From NCBI GenBank assembly GCA_023634235.1, contig JAMKCF010000023.1:4687001-4751000 (forward strand): a DNA stretch of 64,000 bases, read 5' to 3'. This DNA is from Pisaster brevispinus (lineage: Eukaryota > Echinodermata > Asteroidea > Forcipulatida > Asteriidae). Position 1 is the stretch's first letter; the number at the start of each line of letters is the position of its first letter. The notes under the pieces were generated by a model. The model saw nothing but the letters and a program-made list of their open reading frames with translations. It searched no databases and was not told the DNA's origin. The position numbers and the translations under genes are program-made. Below, piece by piece: positions 13,008 through 28,000 of this stretch.

Positions 13008-16000
13008 GTAAGTCCATTCATAAAATCTGGGGCATGTGGAGGTGTAGTGTGTAGAGGAACAGGTTATGATAACAGAAAACCAGGCGTAGGGAAGAGTGGC
13101 GTTAGAAGTCGCCCGACGTTTCGATAAGCCTGTTGTGGCGCATTATTTTGTATCTTCATCATAGTTATTTGGAAACATCCAGAGGGTTGCAGCCATCCAG
13201 TGTTAATATTACCTCAGAATATGTTGTTATGAGGTGTAGATTTCATTTCTTAAACTTCACATCTTCCCAAAAGGAAAGTTAAAGATTGTTTAGAATGGTG
13301 AGATCATTTTTTAAACAGATTAATTGACTTTTGACAGATTTTAATGTTTACCTTCACCGTTCACAAAACATAAAACACATACGTGTGAGTTTGAACTGAT
13401 TTGAAATTTAATTGAACACAAACCATTACGGCTCATGTGCAAAATGTCAATATGAGTTTTAACGACAAAGATTGATATTTGCTTTGTAAGAAGAACTTTA
13501 TTAACATTTCTATAAATTCACTTTTTAATTGGATATTATTTGCAGTTAGTTAGGTTTGTAACGTTCTAAGGCAACATTGGAATGAACAGCCAAAACGACA
13601 ACATAAAGGGTTCATGACTCGGGTATTGAAATGAAGCAGAAAAGTATTCCGTGGTTGAGTGGTTTTAACTAAGTTTTCCATTGAATGAATTCATTGAGGC
13701 ATATAACATGATGAAACTGTAAGTGGTTCATGGCTGAACGGAGAAAGCAGTTACTTTCTCATCGGGCAAAGGTACGAGAGTCTAGATCAGTAGACTTTGA
13801 CTAATATTTGGATGGCCTTGCCTCGACCCTCATAGGTATCAAATGTGGTCATTGAGGCTTGCAGGGTACAAAGAGATTTGCTTTAAGTACAGGTGACTTG
13901 ACAAAGAAAGCAGCACTTCCTCACATTGACTTCCAGGTACTCCATTGTCCAGGGCTCTTTGTGTTCCAGAAAGTGAAAATGATCGTCCGCCCGGTTTAGT
14001 GTTACTTAAAATACGCTAGAAAATGTGTCGTTCATTTTAAGCATCATTATAAAAGATTTTGTTAAAATCATTTAAAACAATTCTACTACATTGTCGTACG
14101 TGCTCCTTTTTGACAGTAATAGTAGGGTGTTCTCTGCCCAAACGGGAAAGGCAAGGACTCCAGACTAAACGTAATTACGCCGTAACTAAGGTATGGAGCC
14201 TCTTGATGTAACCATGGAGGTAGCTACCTCCATGATGTAACCCAATTTGTTTCAGAACGCCATCCCACCTGTCGTTCTGTTTCCGGTGCCATTTAATACC
14301 CCTTCAAATGGCCAACTATCATGTCATCGTGATATCGCCAGTCTTTGGCCATTTCAGACCACCCAGATGACACGCGCGACCTGGTGCTCCTTCACTGGGA
14401 CCAAAGAGTTCATACACGGGTCCTATCCATGCTGGGAATGGGAGATCATTAATAGGGATATAATATAGCCAAAGACGTAAATATTTCCGCAAAGGGGGGA
14501 GGGGGGATAAATATAATGATTGAACCGTTGCAAAGAAGGCTTCCGCCATAATTTACACTTTGTTCACAATGTGCCTGGAAGTATTCCAGCTACAGTGATG
14601 AGTTGTCTTTAATTGGTAAAATACAAAGTGGCCGCTGATTGAAGAAGCCTGTCAGTGTTTTGAATTGCAGAGCTGGTCTTTCTTGGATTGAGTACATCTA
14701 AAACAAGTTACCTTAACATTGCTCATTATATAGTCCCGGTCTCATCGAGCTGTTGACGAAAATCAGACTATTTCTTAGCAAAGTTATTTTATTCAGCAGA
14801 AATTAACCTTTCTGTGAACATTCATTGCCTTTTGAGGTTGACGTTTCTGTTTTGAGCCAAACTTTTGCTTACTGCAGCTCGTTGAAACTGAACTTTGGTT
14901 TTCATTTTACACGGTACCGTCCTTGGCTCCTGCCCTGTATATGAAAACCATCGAAGAAACCCACGAGGATGCATCACGTCAGTCATGCTCCTTATCTCTT
15001 ATTAATATTAGGTAAGATCCTACATCATGGCGTTCTCTCAGCGGGATATCTAACATTAACAACCTGTTTAGACAATCTCCCCTGCCGCTTCCCATCCAAA
15101 ATATAATAGAGCAAACTTTTAGATCACTGCTTATTAAGTTGAAATAAAGATAATAAATAGTAACCTGACGCAAAGGTAGGGCGGTAATAGACGTTTCCTT
15201 TTCTCATTACGTCGTTAATATCAAAGTCTCAGGAAAGCGGTCAATGAAAACAAACCGGACCGTCCCCCATGGCTTCTATACAAAAGAGATCCGTAATGCA
15301 TTTGCTACTTGACTGGTAGGCTAACCCCCATCGGGTCAAAGGAGGATTATGTCAAACCAGTGCACATACACGGTAATGCGATAGACATTGCGTCAATAAA
15401 TACATACAAAGTTCACTGACATTATGTTCTGAAGAACCACTTAAAGCCCGGAGCATCTTTTCAAGCTCTTTATTGACAGTTCTGACAGTCGATGTCGCAT
15501 TGGTCGAGTTGTTTGTACCTCCGCGAAGGGGATAGGCTGCCTGATATTCATTTGGTGGTTGAACAATGGAAGCTATAGAAGAGCTACCAAACTGCACAAG
15601 CAGAAATCCCTCCATGGTCTAAAATACACGACATGTACAAATGTGTAAATGATATTAATTCCAAAGAGTCAATTCTTAAGTAATAGGTGCTGGTAAGCAG
15701 GCAGTTTGCCGTTACGCATGTTTGTGTAAGCAGGAATTATCTTTTTGTTCCCACCTCCTGTCTGTTTTGTCTAATCAATGGCGTAGACGTTTATCAAGTC
15801 CCATTTACCCGTTTACCCAATGACCTTTCAAACAAATTCAAATCAAATCTGGCCTAGATTATATTCAGCTGGTAGTTCATATCGAGACAATCATGAACGA
15901 CACACGAGAATGAAACTAAAATTGCCCAATCTCTTGATTATCAAAACAGATGTTTGTACTTAACAAATATTTCCCGCCCGATGATGTGCACCAGACAGTA

Positions 16001-19000
16001 GCAGGATTCAATACTCGTTGCGTAATGACACAGACTATCATAACAGTTCTTGAAGTCAAATTACTAACGCCAAAAAGGGCATGATATCGCTACGGTCTTG
16101 TAACGCGCCGTTGGAAGGAGCATGTGCACAGAAGGTTCCACGAGGCATTCAGACGCCTGCTGAAATTGCTTGATTTTGTTATTCCATCCTTTCCCAGTGG
16201 TTATTCATAAGATCGACCGCTTGCAGAACAGACACTTTATTACAACCTTCATTTAATTTCCATTTCTACAATTAGTTTCCTCTACACAAGTTAGCAGGAA
16301 CTATTGGGTGATGTTAAATTGCAAATGACACACACCACAAACCAAACCTTTTCGGTAATTCCGGGTTTTCCAGACATCAGTAAAACTTTATAGTTACCAT
16401 ATGTACTGTGGAACTTGTTAAAAACATGGGGGTTGTTAAAAACCTTAAGGCGACTGTTAGGAACTTTTAAATTCCTCTCTAATAAGAGATAGGCCTTTCA
16501 TAGGTATGTTGATGATCGAAGACACTTTGGGGTTTATTTTTGTTTATCAATCACTTTCGAGTTCTTAGTTTTGTGTTGATAATTTGTCTTATCCTCGATT
16601 TGATTTCCTTGTTAACACACACAAGAGCACAACTGATAACGGGAATGGACGATGGCGATTTGCAAAATCATGCTGAGTTTTTGATGAGGAATAATAACAA
16701 GAAACTATGCAGAACATTTGCTTCTCTGTATAATTTTCTATGAAAGCATTCCATCGTTTCTTCCGATGAAAATAGGAACCGACGTGGGTTTGGCTATGTC
16801 AGTCATGGCTTTCTAAACTCAATGGGGGTTTGTACATCATGTTGGGCCTAAGTGTGTCATTGATGAAGTCAGGCTTGTTTGTTTACCCGTTGGAAAACAT
16901 TCCTGGAACAATCAGACGTATAGAGGAAAGTGTACACACAAGAGATGCCCTAACAATCTGGGTCTAAGGTAAATATTGTCTGCAACAGAGGTCGTGTGTA
17001 TTCACAAGTGGGTATGTTCTAGCTGCGAACGTTATCACCTCAAACCTTAGCAGACACGTCAACAGATGTCATGAACGAATTCGAGTCGCAAATCAGTCTT
17101 TTATGTTCCCAAAGAAATTAGGAATGTTCGGTGTAAGCACGGTATACAAAAGAACCTTTCTGGGTGAACGGCGCGCCGGGGTGACACCAAGCGCCCCTAG
17201 TGTCTCTGCATCCAATTTAACTTCTAACAAGGCGTTAATCAGGTGACTAATAGGTAAACAAGAAAACACTCCACTTCGGACCGTATTAAAATGACTCCAG
17301 ACTAGCCGTCTGTGAAAATGATTTTGTCTGGATTTAATAGGGATAATTTGCTCCGGTTGAGTTGGTATTCGCGCCAAAATTGCTGGACAAAATTCCATCA
17401 ACAAAAAAAGAAAACCGATGTTTGATCGGATCTGATGTTATTATCGACAGCAGTGCCTTATTTTTGAAAACCGATTAGGATCAGTTAGAATTGTAACCCA
17501 TCGTACTGCCAAGGGAGAACCATTTTAATATGACTTTGATATTGCTAAAATTGACAATAAAGCACCCGTTACTTCAAAGACAACACCGACCGCACCACGT
17601 CAACTTTCTTTACAGGAATCACAGACCTCCAGACAAGAATAATTTACTTTCCATGATTTGTATTGTTGAGAAGTGAAAAGGGGGTTTTAAGATGATGAAT
17701 CTACCATGTGGGCTAAGCCGTCGAATCGCCGAGTTTCACGGGCAAGGTTATCAGCTGGTGAAGTCCCGCGGGTCAGAGCAACGTGTAAAGTTTCTCTTCG
17801 GGGTAATTTTACCATCTGTTTCAAACATTCTGTACTTTGATGGGTATTAGAGTTAAGAAGATCAGCTTTTTGAGTTTCACCAGAATCCCCTTTTTGTTTT
17901 GAGTAAGGCATAGTTTCGTTGTGAATTCGGGACACCAAGTTTTGCCAATGGTTTAAAGGGAGCCTACCTTTGGTAATTACTCCAAAAATTAATGGGCCTT
18001 AAAAACTTACTTGGTAAGAACATAAGAAGCACTGCAGCTGTGTTAATAATGTATATCATTTTGAGAAACCATTCCCTTCAAAGGAATGTGGTTTTAGAGA
18101 GAGGGTTTCAAAAACATTGCAATCTGAGAAACGTTTCTGCATGAAACGTTTCTCAGTTTTATTGTACATTATCTACATTTATATAGGATTTGTTTTTAAT
18201 CCAAAAACTAAAGGTAAACTTTACCTTTAAACTAAAACAATCCATACTTAAACGATTATCATGATAGATTAAGGTAAATGGTTTGAAGCCTTGGCCTTCA
18301 AACCCTCACGGGGAAACGCCAACGTTTTCGATGTTGATATTGTAAGCACGTGTCACAAAGTGATTTCAAAATCATTTCAAGATCCCGCTCATTTCGTATG
18401 GCACACGTTTATTGCACGTTCGGATTCAGTACGAACGGAAATAGTGCCATGTGGATACAAGTTTCACTGAGTGTCCACGAAGAGCCGGACGGTCAGTTTC
18501 AAGTTACAGGCCAGTACATAGCATCAGGCGTGGAAGGAGGTAAGCACTATCAGGACAGCAAGGCTGCTATTATCGCCACATCACTTTCCATGACCACAAA
18601 ATGAATTATGACATCCACTTTTTGCCAACACAGTGTGTCAGTGCGCTCACCCGGTAGCAAACACACAGTGACGCAGCTCAAGAAGGGTGTCTGGTGTCGG
18701 ACATTCCTCGCGACCCGTGTTGTTTTCTTAATAGTTTATACGCGCCAGTTCTGACAGTAAAACTGTTGGACGTAAACATGGATACGCCACACCACGCGGT
18801 GTTTGTTTAAGAGAATGCTGAGCGTGCGGCGGGGAACTTGTCAAGGGCGTTGCGGGTCGTTTTAAGTCGTTGAATTTCTACTCTTCACATATTTGCAACA
18901 AGTTTGGAGGAACTTTCTGTTGCCTGGACACGTGGTTGTAAATTATGTTGTCTTCGCAGAGGGCTTGAGTGGGTTGAACGTGTTATGTTGACCTCAAAAT

Positions 19001-22000
19001 GTGTGAGAAACAGGACGAACAATGAGGAACTGTTTACATCAATTCAGAAAATAACATCAGTTTCTGTATTATTTATAACCGCACGATCGATGTTAAGATT
19101 TTAAGCCTTGTGAATTTATAGGTGCATTGAAGTGTCACCCTTTTTGAATTCTTGGATCTTGTAAAGCCAAAAAGGTGTTGCCTGATGTTTGGAATATAGT
19201 AGAGCTTTGTTCTAACGATTAAGTTCGGTTAAATCACGGAGAAAAGTCGTTTCAGTATTGAATAGTTAAAACGTCTTTCATCAAATAGCGTCTTCCCTTC
19301 AAATAAATTTTGCTGGAAAATACACACATCTTCTGAGCACAGTAATTTGTTTATTTCAAAGTGAGTTGGTATTCAAAATTTACCGTTAGACGAGCGAGTT
19401 TTTAAAAGCAATTCGACAGCTGAATGCTGTCGCGTGTCAGTCACACATTCCTTGTGTACACAGTTTACATTTCGCGGGTATTCTTTACATATTTTACGAC
19501 AGTTTAACACCCGTTTAGAATTGCGTCGGCGCAACCTACGGCAGGTTGCCCAGTTTCCGGACGCTATTTGGTAAGTTTTTTTTCCGGAAGTAGCGCTTGA
19601 TGTCCCTAAAAGACAATGTGAAAGACAGCAAACTGCACATTATGTACAACGATCGTTAATGTTTTTGCACCCGATCGTAAAGCGTTTTTCACCCACAGTT
19701 GATGAAGTATTTATAACAGTTTATTCACCTGTAAGTTCTGCGGATGACTATGTCTTTGAAGTTTATGTCTTCACATACGGACCGAAGCATAGACTGATGT
19801 CCTTCGCTAATATATAAAGTAGATCTTTATTCTTCACCCTTTTGATGTTCTAACAACATGGTATTTTATTAATTAAAAATTTAAATAAAATCAGTGTTGC
19901 TTTCTCAGGAAATACAAATACAAATGTCTACCGTTTAAACATTTTCCTCTCAACAAAACGGTTCAATCAACTTTCATCGATTTGTTTTTCAAATCTCCTT
20001 TTTTTTTCTTTAAAAAAAAAATCGCTTTATCTATGCAGCTTTTCCTTCAACAAAGAAAATATATAATCTGTCAATTATACCTTTATCCAATGATATTAAA
20101 AATAGTTACCGAAGTCTCAGTACTTCTGGGCCATGTCAATAAAAGGACAAAAACTTATTCTTGTACTGGTAATTGCAAACACCTTACCAGATAATTGCAG
20201 GAACTACTTTACAAGTCACAAATCCAATACAAACTTATCAATCATGCTAACATGGTATCCATTCACCCGAAGTTTGATTACTAAATATTTTATACCAGGG
20301 TTGATTCTGTTTAATCAATCAGCATTATTAGTCTCTTTTGTATCCACGAGCCACCATTTCCGTCAATTATTCAGTCCAAATGTGCATGCTCTTACCTGTG
20401 TTGGTACCAATAACAAAATCTGTAACCCAGATTAAAAACTAGGTCATGATCTTTTTGAGGTAGATGATTGGAAACTTGGAATTCGAGGTAACATTTCCTG
20501 TCGAGAGTTTTGTTTTGGAAGCTGCTTGTTGTCTACTCTACAAAAACGATGGGCTTGTCAAATTGGAATGACATGTGAAAAGCAAGGACCTGGTGGCTCT
20601 TTGATTGCTCAGATTTTCCCAGGGGGGTCAGTGTTTTTTTTAGTTTTTTTTTTAATGCTTGTTTGTGGATATATTTTTAAGAAGGGGGTTGCAGTTGCTG
20701 ATGTGTACCAGCAAAGAATCGAAGTGGTTTTGCTTCTGTTTCTTTTCTGAAAAAAGTGTTTTCCTTACTTCAGCTGCTGGATAATGAGAATTGCGACAAT
20801 GGAATGTTATTTTTCTTAAAGCCTCAACTGGTTTCAGTTTGCAATCAGCGCTGCTTAGAATTTGTTTTTCAAAAGACATGGTGTTTATCTTTCATTTTAG
20901 GGCAGGGTTTGTATCATTGTGGATGAAGTCCTTTCCAAATGGCTAAGTTTCAAGTATTGTTATCAGCACTGGGTGTTATTTATATAAGAAGGAAACTGCT
21001 TGGCTTGGTTGGTTGAGCAATCTTTGTCTTGTCTACTTTGATTATCTACAAGTGAGACAATGAAGTGACGTGAAGGTCACCCAACTCATCAATCATGATA
21101 GTTCATAGTTTTCCCTTGCAAAAAAAAGGGTAACTCAGACTTTTACAAAATTGCATTTACAAGTTGGACAATTTTTCAGTGATTTGAAATCAAAAGGTTT
21201 GTAAAACTTTGAGACAAAGATCATATAACAAGGCAGCGATTTGTCTTCTTCTGAATTTCCAGTTTAATAGATGTGAATATAGGGGGCCTAGGTGTTAAAT
21301 TTGCATCAGTGATGATGAATATTATTTTGTCTTGCCTATACACTGATTTTTTGCTCGGTACTTTCAAGAGTTCTGTGAAAAGATACTCTTTCAAATTTTC
21401 AAAAGTGAAATTTTGAAACATGTCGTCAGTCAAAAGGTAAAGCCATTACTGTTTAGATTGACAGACCATTATGTTTGAAATGTTAAGTCATCATTTTTGG
21501 ATTTTGACAAAAATTGCATTTGAAGGGGAATTTATAACAGAGTGGCATTTTACACCATTTTAACATGAGGTTAGAAATGGGTTTTTTTCCATTTTCGTAT
21601 AAGGACTCTATCTATTGGAAAATGAGTAGATCACAAAACTGAGTTTGACCTTGGAGCCCCTTTTCAAATGCTTCCAAGGCCTACCAAGATCTCCCCAACC
21701 CTTCTTCCCCAGGTCTCATACCAAGATAACCGCAAACATCTGAGGAGATTAAACCTCCCAGTCAGGGGTTGTCACCAAATATAATCATCTGTTTGCTTTG
21801 TGGGTGCACTCAGGGTTGAACCTGAGGTTATATCAATCTGAATTTTGACATTGTAAGGGAGGGGGGCTAACTTGTGAAATTTATCAATTTAATGCCATTT
21901 TGATAAATGTTCCCAAAAGTCAGTTTAAATTTAGGTGGAAGGTTTAATTTGATGGTTCCTGTAGTTTTGTTAACATGGATGAAGTTGGCTTTAAGTTTGA

Positions 22001-25000
22001 TTTGGTTTCAGGTTTGCTTGATCAAAGTGTTATTTCATTGTCACACACCCCTTGATGTCGTTTGTTTTGTTGGTGGATCTTGTCCAAACACAAGAAGTCC
22101 ACAGTATATAAGAAAATCCTGGCAAATATTTGTGCTCCTTATTTACATTTTTAACTTGGTGTGAGTGTGTTCTTACGTGGAGGTAGAGTTCTACCTCCAT
22201 GGTTCTAGCATTGGGAAAAAAGTTCCAGATACTTGGGGCTTGAAATTAACACTGGACCACAGGCCTCGACAGGAGGACAGTGATTTTAGCCTTGGACCAG
22301 TAAAATCAAGACCAGACAAGTCTTTCGTTTTTCAATTGTATAATTATTAATACTTCACTGTGGAATATCTTAAATGCAATAAAATAATGTTCAAATGGGA
22401 CTTTGCGTCTGGTAAATATCTTTCAATTCTGTTGAGTATTGAAATATACTTGGTACCTAGATTTATAAAGACAAATGAGATAAATCTTTTCTCAGTGCAT
22501 GTTCTTATAAAAACAGTATATATATATGATAAAATGTGAAGACAGTTTTTTGTCATTTTCATTCTGGTCTTGCGAACAAAATTCTGGTCCTGTAAAAGTT
22601 TTGAGGTGGAAGTTATGTGGATTTCCCCCTCAAAATAGAGCTCTGATACTGCCTGTGCAATAAAAGTTGTGATGGGTAGGGTTTAGAATATAAAAAGAAA
22701 GAGGAATGTGGTATACAGTAAAGCACTTTGCCAAAGGGAGGGAGACTTGATGCTAGAACTTGAGACTATAGAGTTAGGATATTTCAAAATAGATCTGCTA
22801 GATCGCTAATCAATTCAGGAAACATAGAATCTATGCCCTTTTGACCCCACCAGATTCAATGGCCTTAAGATAAACGACATTCCATTGGAAGATAAACACG
22901 TCAAGATAAGCTTCATAATTAATGTTAATAAATCTGTTCTACCTCCGTCCAGTATCCAAATGCAAATATGCATTAAATCCAAAATGCATGAACATTCACA
23001 CATTAATTTAGCTTTATTCACAAGCTAAACAATGTGGGATACTTGGGTTTTATCCGTTCCCATGGTTTCCAATCAACAAACCTTGCTCTGTCCAAATTGT
23101 GGTAACCATGCAATCAAATATGTAGCAAGTGATTAACAAACAAGACTACATTGCTGAAGTGATGTCCAACACTTAAATCTCTTCACGGTCAAACAAACTT
23201 TGTATGTGTGGCAACATAAAATCAAGGTCAAGGTTCACTGCATTTACACTTCTAGCTATACTTTCTTTGCAATTTGTGAAAAAAAGTAGGATTACAAGAC
23301 AAAGTATGGGATTGGTAATTATAGTTTCATATACCTTATTTTTTTCAATTTGAAAGCTCACTGATCATAAACTGATAGTCCAGATTCCCATCTGAAATAC
23401 TGTCAAAATTGAGAGAGAAGCATTTCAAGAGTGTGAAGCTCATTACAGCTAAGGCTGTGTCTGAAATTGGCGGCTACAGCTATGGCTATGGCTAGATTAC
23501 CGTGTCATTATGCGTTGAAGTACAGGACGTCCTTAGCAACTCCCTTGGCATTAGCAACAGCCATAGCTGTAGCCACCAATTGGGATATGGCTTTCTGATT
23601 GAAATAAGCTCAAGATGGACGCGAAGAAAGTCATTGACAGAAGTTAAACCTTTTTTCATTGTTTTTACTAAAATGTGACCACTGAAGTTGATGACATTTT
23701 CAAAAATGGATTGAACAAATGGGTGGGAATGAATCTACTCTTCCAGACATCATGTATTTTTCTTGTAAGATAATTTGCTGATCTGTGGGGTTTTTTTCTT
23801 CTTAATTTACAGACGGCATGTTTGTAGCTCCAGTTCATCCAATGAGGCATCTGGTGTTAGAATGGAGTCATACTGCCAACCGTACTTCAAACCGTTCTTC
23901 ACAAGATGTCAGCCCCAGGGTTACCTCTGCACCAAATACACGTAAGATACCCCCTTCCCCTGACACCAAATACACGTAAGAATACCTCTGACACCAAATA
24001 CACCAAATATACCCTTAACACAAACCACAAACTACATGTTGTTATATAACAGACAAGCAAGTTCATACAACCAGGTTCTCCCTTAACAGTGGTTCGCTGG
24101 CTGTAAGCCAGTTTAAACACCGGAGGACCAGTCAGAATTCACTCATAGTGGTCCTGCTGACTAGTATTATTGCTTCCCGTCACTACATGTCAACCACTTC
24201 ATATTATTTCAACCTACAAGTCCAATGCTAATGACAATTTGAAAGAAGAAAAACTTAGAATATGGGACAGTGAAAAAAATGGTGGACTAGTGAAGTGACA
24301 AGATAATTAGTCCGGCTGGCTAGCCACTGGAAAAGTTAAAGGCAAACTCTGACTACTGGGCAAGTACAAACTTGCAAAAAAGTCTTAGTACTTAAAGAAG
24401 TGCTGTTAGACCCCTGTTTGAATCCAGGGTCCAATGTCATAGAGCTGTTTAAGCACTAAAAACTAGCTAAGCTTAACAAAATTATGCTTACCAGAATAAG
24501 GTCACCAGCTAAAATAGCATTTCACATGTTCAATATGTGACTGGTATCCTGCTTATTTATCCTGCTGAGCAGAAATTTTTAGCTCAGTTCAAAATTTGAG
24601 ATTTTTTTCTTCACCATTCAGTCCCATTCTTATTCTTGATAAGCAAACAACCTTGACTGACATAAGACTCGGTCTGGTTTGTTATTATTTTAAGAAACGT
24701 TCATATCTCAATCTTGTCTGGATCACTTCAACTTAAGTGTTGAACTCAGACATTTGACCTTTCAGGGGAAATTCAGTCACTGTTTGATTATGTCAAGTTA
24801 GCGTTCATAGCGCGAGATGATTGCATTTAAAATGTCAGACCTGTCCTAATTGGGCAAGTAGTTTATTCTGAAGGGCGACAGATCTGACCAGATATGCCTG
24901 GCTAACTTCAAGAATAGAAAGGAGTGGTACAAACGTGCAAAAAGTCTTACAAAGTACTTGGAGAAGTGCTGTTAGACCACAGTTTGAATTTGGGGTTCAT

Positions 25001-28000
25001 TTGGTTTGAGTTTGAATCCAGGTCACAATTTCACAGAGCTGTTTAAGTGCAGAAACCAGCTAAGCACAACAAAATTATGCCTACCAGAAAAAGGTTACCA
25101 GCTAAAATACCAATTCAGATGTTCCATCTGTGACTGGTATCTTGCTTATTTATCCTGCTGAGCAGACATTTTTTAAGCAAGATTTTCTGCTTAAGCAGTG
25201 TGATGAAATTGGGCCCACAGACAAACGGGTCTGAATCAAGGTTCCATGCTTAAACCTTTTGACTTGTCTTTTAATACGATACTCTTCTTTTTAAATGCAG
25301 AGAATGTCAAAGAAAATATGTAGGAAAGTTTCAAACTGCTGGATTGAACTGGATTTTGAGGATTGTGGACATAGTCTGGTCACAGCATGGTCACATTACT
25401 GACCCTCCTAGCCTCTGCAATGTCTTACCATGAGATATGCAGCCATGGTCACCACTAGGAGTAGAGACTTGACCTAAAAAACCTAAACCAATCAGACTTT
25501 CCCAAGAAATATGCTAATTACATTCCACATAGGTACAGACACTATTGGTTGGCAAACGCCATAGAGTTGTGCACTAGGCAGAAACACAACACATATGCGT
25601 CACACCACCGTCAGCCCCATTCAAAAAGCTGTTCCGTTATTTTGCCAACCCGTGTTTTTTAGTGAGCACATGCTACGTGCTATTTACTCATTTCACAGGA
25701 AGAATCAATTCCATACAGCTTCCTGACAGAATATATTGCTCCACAAATTTATCTGTGACTACATAGAAAAAAAAGAGGAATAAAGTCTTGATTGTTTTTC
25801 TTCCACTTTTTCAGAACTCTTTACCGCATGGCGTACAGAACGAGAAATGTGGTTCAAGAAAATACAGGCCCCGCCTACACATGCTGCCCAGGATGGAGGC
25901 AACATAACCAACAAGCAACGTCTTGTAATGATCGTAAGTGCCACCCACCACTTAACCACACCCCTACCCCCAACTGAACTCCCATCTTCTGTGAGATCCA
26001 TACAGGTTATAATATTATAATAGGTGATGTAACTTTTGCATTGGGGATAAAAAAAAAAATTGATTTAGATATGCCATACACCGATATGTAATAAAAGCTG
26101 TATAATCCCATTCTGATAAAATAAGGGTAAAAAAATGCAAATCTGTCAAAGATTGTGATTTGTATGCCCCGCCGGCTAAGCCTAAGGGGCCGAAAGTGCT
26201 CACCTTGTTTTGAAAATTTTTGTTGTCAGAATAGAGAGTTGTGCTTAAATGTTTCAGAAAGCTTCAAGCAGCAAACAAGAATTTCAATATTAAATTTAAA
26301 AAAACTGAGAAATATATCACCGTAGTTTAAAATTTTGTACTGCCTTGGAATTAAAAATTAGATTCAAAATTGTAAGAGATGTAAAAGAACTCTAGAATAT
26401 GTTTTTATATTGTTGTTATTGTTATTTACTGTTTTTATTGTTATTTACAGCTGTCTGCACTATTGAATGTCGTAACAATGGACGCTGTGTAGCACCAGAG
26501 TCTTGCGCCTGTCCAAGTGGCTATAGTGGTCAATATTGCCAAAAAGGTGAGTTACAAACACTGGTCCCTTGGCCGAAGGCCAGTTAGAACACCTGAGGAC
26601 CAGTCAAACTTCACTCTAAGTACCCTGGCTGGCCAGTTCAGTGTTGAAAAGCATTCCTATTAAATATAACGTATGTACTAGTAAAAAAGCTGATGGACTA
26701 GTGGAATGCCAAGCTAACTGGTCCTGCTGGCTAGTCACTGAAAAAGTTAAGGACAAAGTTTGACAAAACCCCCCAAATGGCCTTGACGTTCCTATCCACT
26801 TTACTTCAAAAACCTCATCACTGCCTCAAAGAATGCCTCCATTTTAAAAATGTGGATAACAAGTCCATGATTCATTCTGTCCGAAAAGATATTCTGAGCA
26901 GAGTCTTGTAAGTAAAAATGATTTCATTTATATTATTTGGTCTTACCCTTTCACCGATGTGTGTAAAGCACTGTATACTCAGTACTGTTCTATGGAAAAC
27001 AGCCACAAGTATATTACTCGGGTGGGATTCGAACCCACAGCCTATACCATTTCCAGAGCAGAAGTCTTACCACTAGACCACCAAGATCGCCCGGTAGCTA
27101 GAGGCAGTACGAATCCTATGTTTTAGTTACCACAACAGTTTAAGATTACAAATTATTTGTGATTCAATTTTATCATCTGTGAATGAATCTCGAATGACTG
27201 AACGATTCATTATTTCTTAATGCAATTAAGCCACCTAGATCCAGGCCACTGAAAGACTAACTTACCAAAACATTTCCTCCCCAACCCACTCTACACCGAT
27301 TCTTGTTTGCCTTGACTTTGTTTTCCCGGTCATGCCTCCCAAGAATGTCTGTCTGCACTTAGCTGAGATCGCTGTTGTGATCACGTTTATCTCCAAGTGC
27401 ACAAGATGCTTTCAAAGTCTGAGTGTACTTTGCTATTAAAGGACCATGCAGGGTTCTCCCCAGGAACTTTTTCAAATCTGGGGGCATTCTGGACCTAAAT
27501 ATTGGAAGTCTTGCCTAAGCATGCTGAATTGAAACAAGGTTCTCTGAATACTTTTGCTTGGTGTTTATCTTTGGTTTTAAAAGCCCTAGTGTGCACTCTA
27601 AGGCATTCTATATGGTGATGTCTTGATGATTGTTACAAATTTAATCTCAAGTTTCTCCCCCCACCCCCCCAAAAAAGCTATACTACATATATATGTATAT
27701 ATTTGTTTGCATATCGGCCCTAATGGGAGACTTTTGGTGACACTAGGGGGCAGCAGACTTACCAGGTAAATCCATTGTTCTCGGAAATGTGCGCATACTG
27801 AGAACTACGTAAACAATGGAAATTTACCTGGTAAGTCTGCTGCCACCTAGCGTTCCGAAGTCTCCCATTAGCACGTATCGGCACACAATTCACACATTGA
27901 CTCCTATACGCTAGCTTGCGCATGGGGAGGACCCTGTCTGTAAGCATACATGCAGTAAAATAAACTAGAACTCCCATATTTTGTTCATTAACTTTTAGTT

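Larger units (their letters stand above)
13008..23812 (+). other. EGFL7-like intron 1 (10.8 kb)
   Basis: A long first intron in phase 2. It contains a 22-bp palindrome (14213), MITE family D copy 2 (17953-18230), a weak ORF (18398-18604), a second palindrome (22178), a family B element (22235-22645) and a palindromic element just before exon 2 (23465-23581). The remainder appears to be unique AT-rich sequence with no exon I can support. Confidence 0.7.
23942..25814 (+). other. EGFL7-like intron 2 (1.9 kb)
   Basis: Contains the duplicated donor, a family C element (24074-24351) and two family A elements within a larger direct duplication (24344-24600 and 24900-25170). After 25216 no further feature is seen apart from the acceptor tract. 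Confidence 0.7.

Noticed and set aside
16540..16743. Open frame resembling a small secreted peptide
   Set aside because: The frame begins at TTG, not ATG, and no acceptor lies just upstream; the first ATG falls after the hydrophobic segment.
26940..27135. A functional tRNA gene on the minus strand
   Set aside because: A and B boxes are good but the acceptor stem does not pair, and a SINE-like tail follows.
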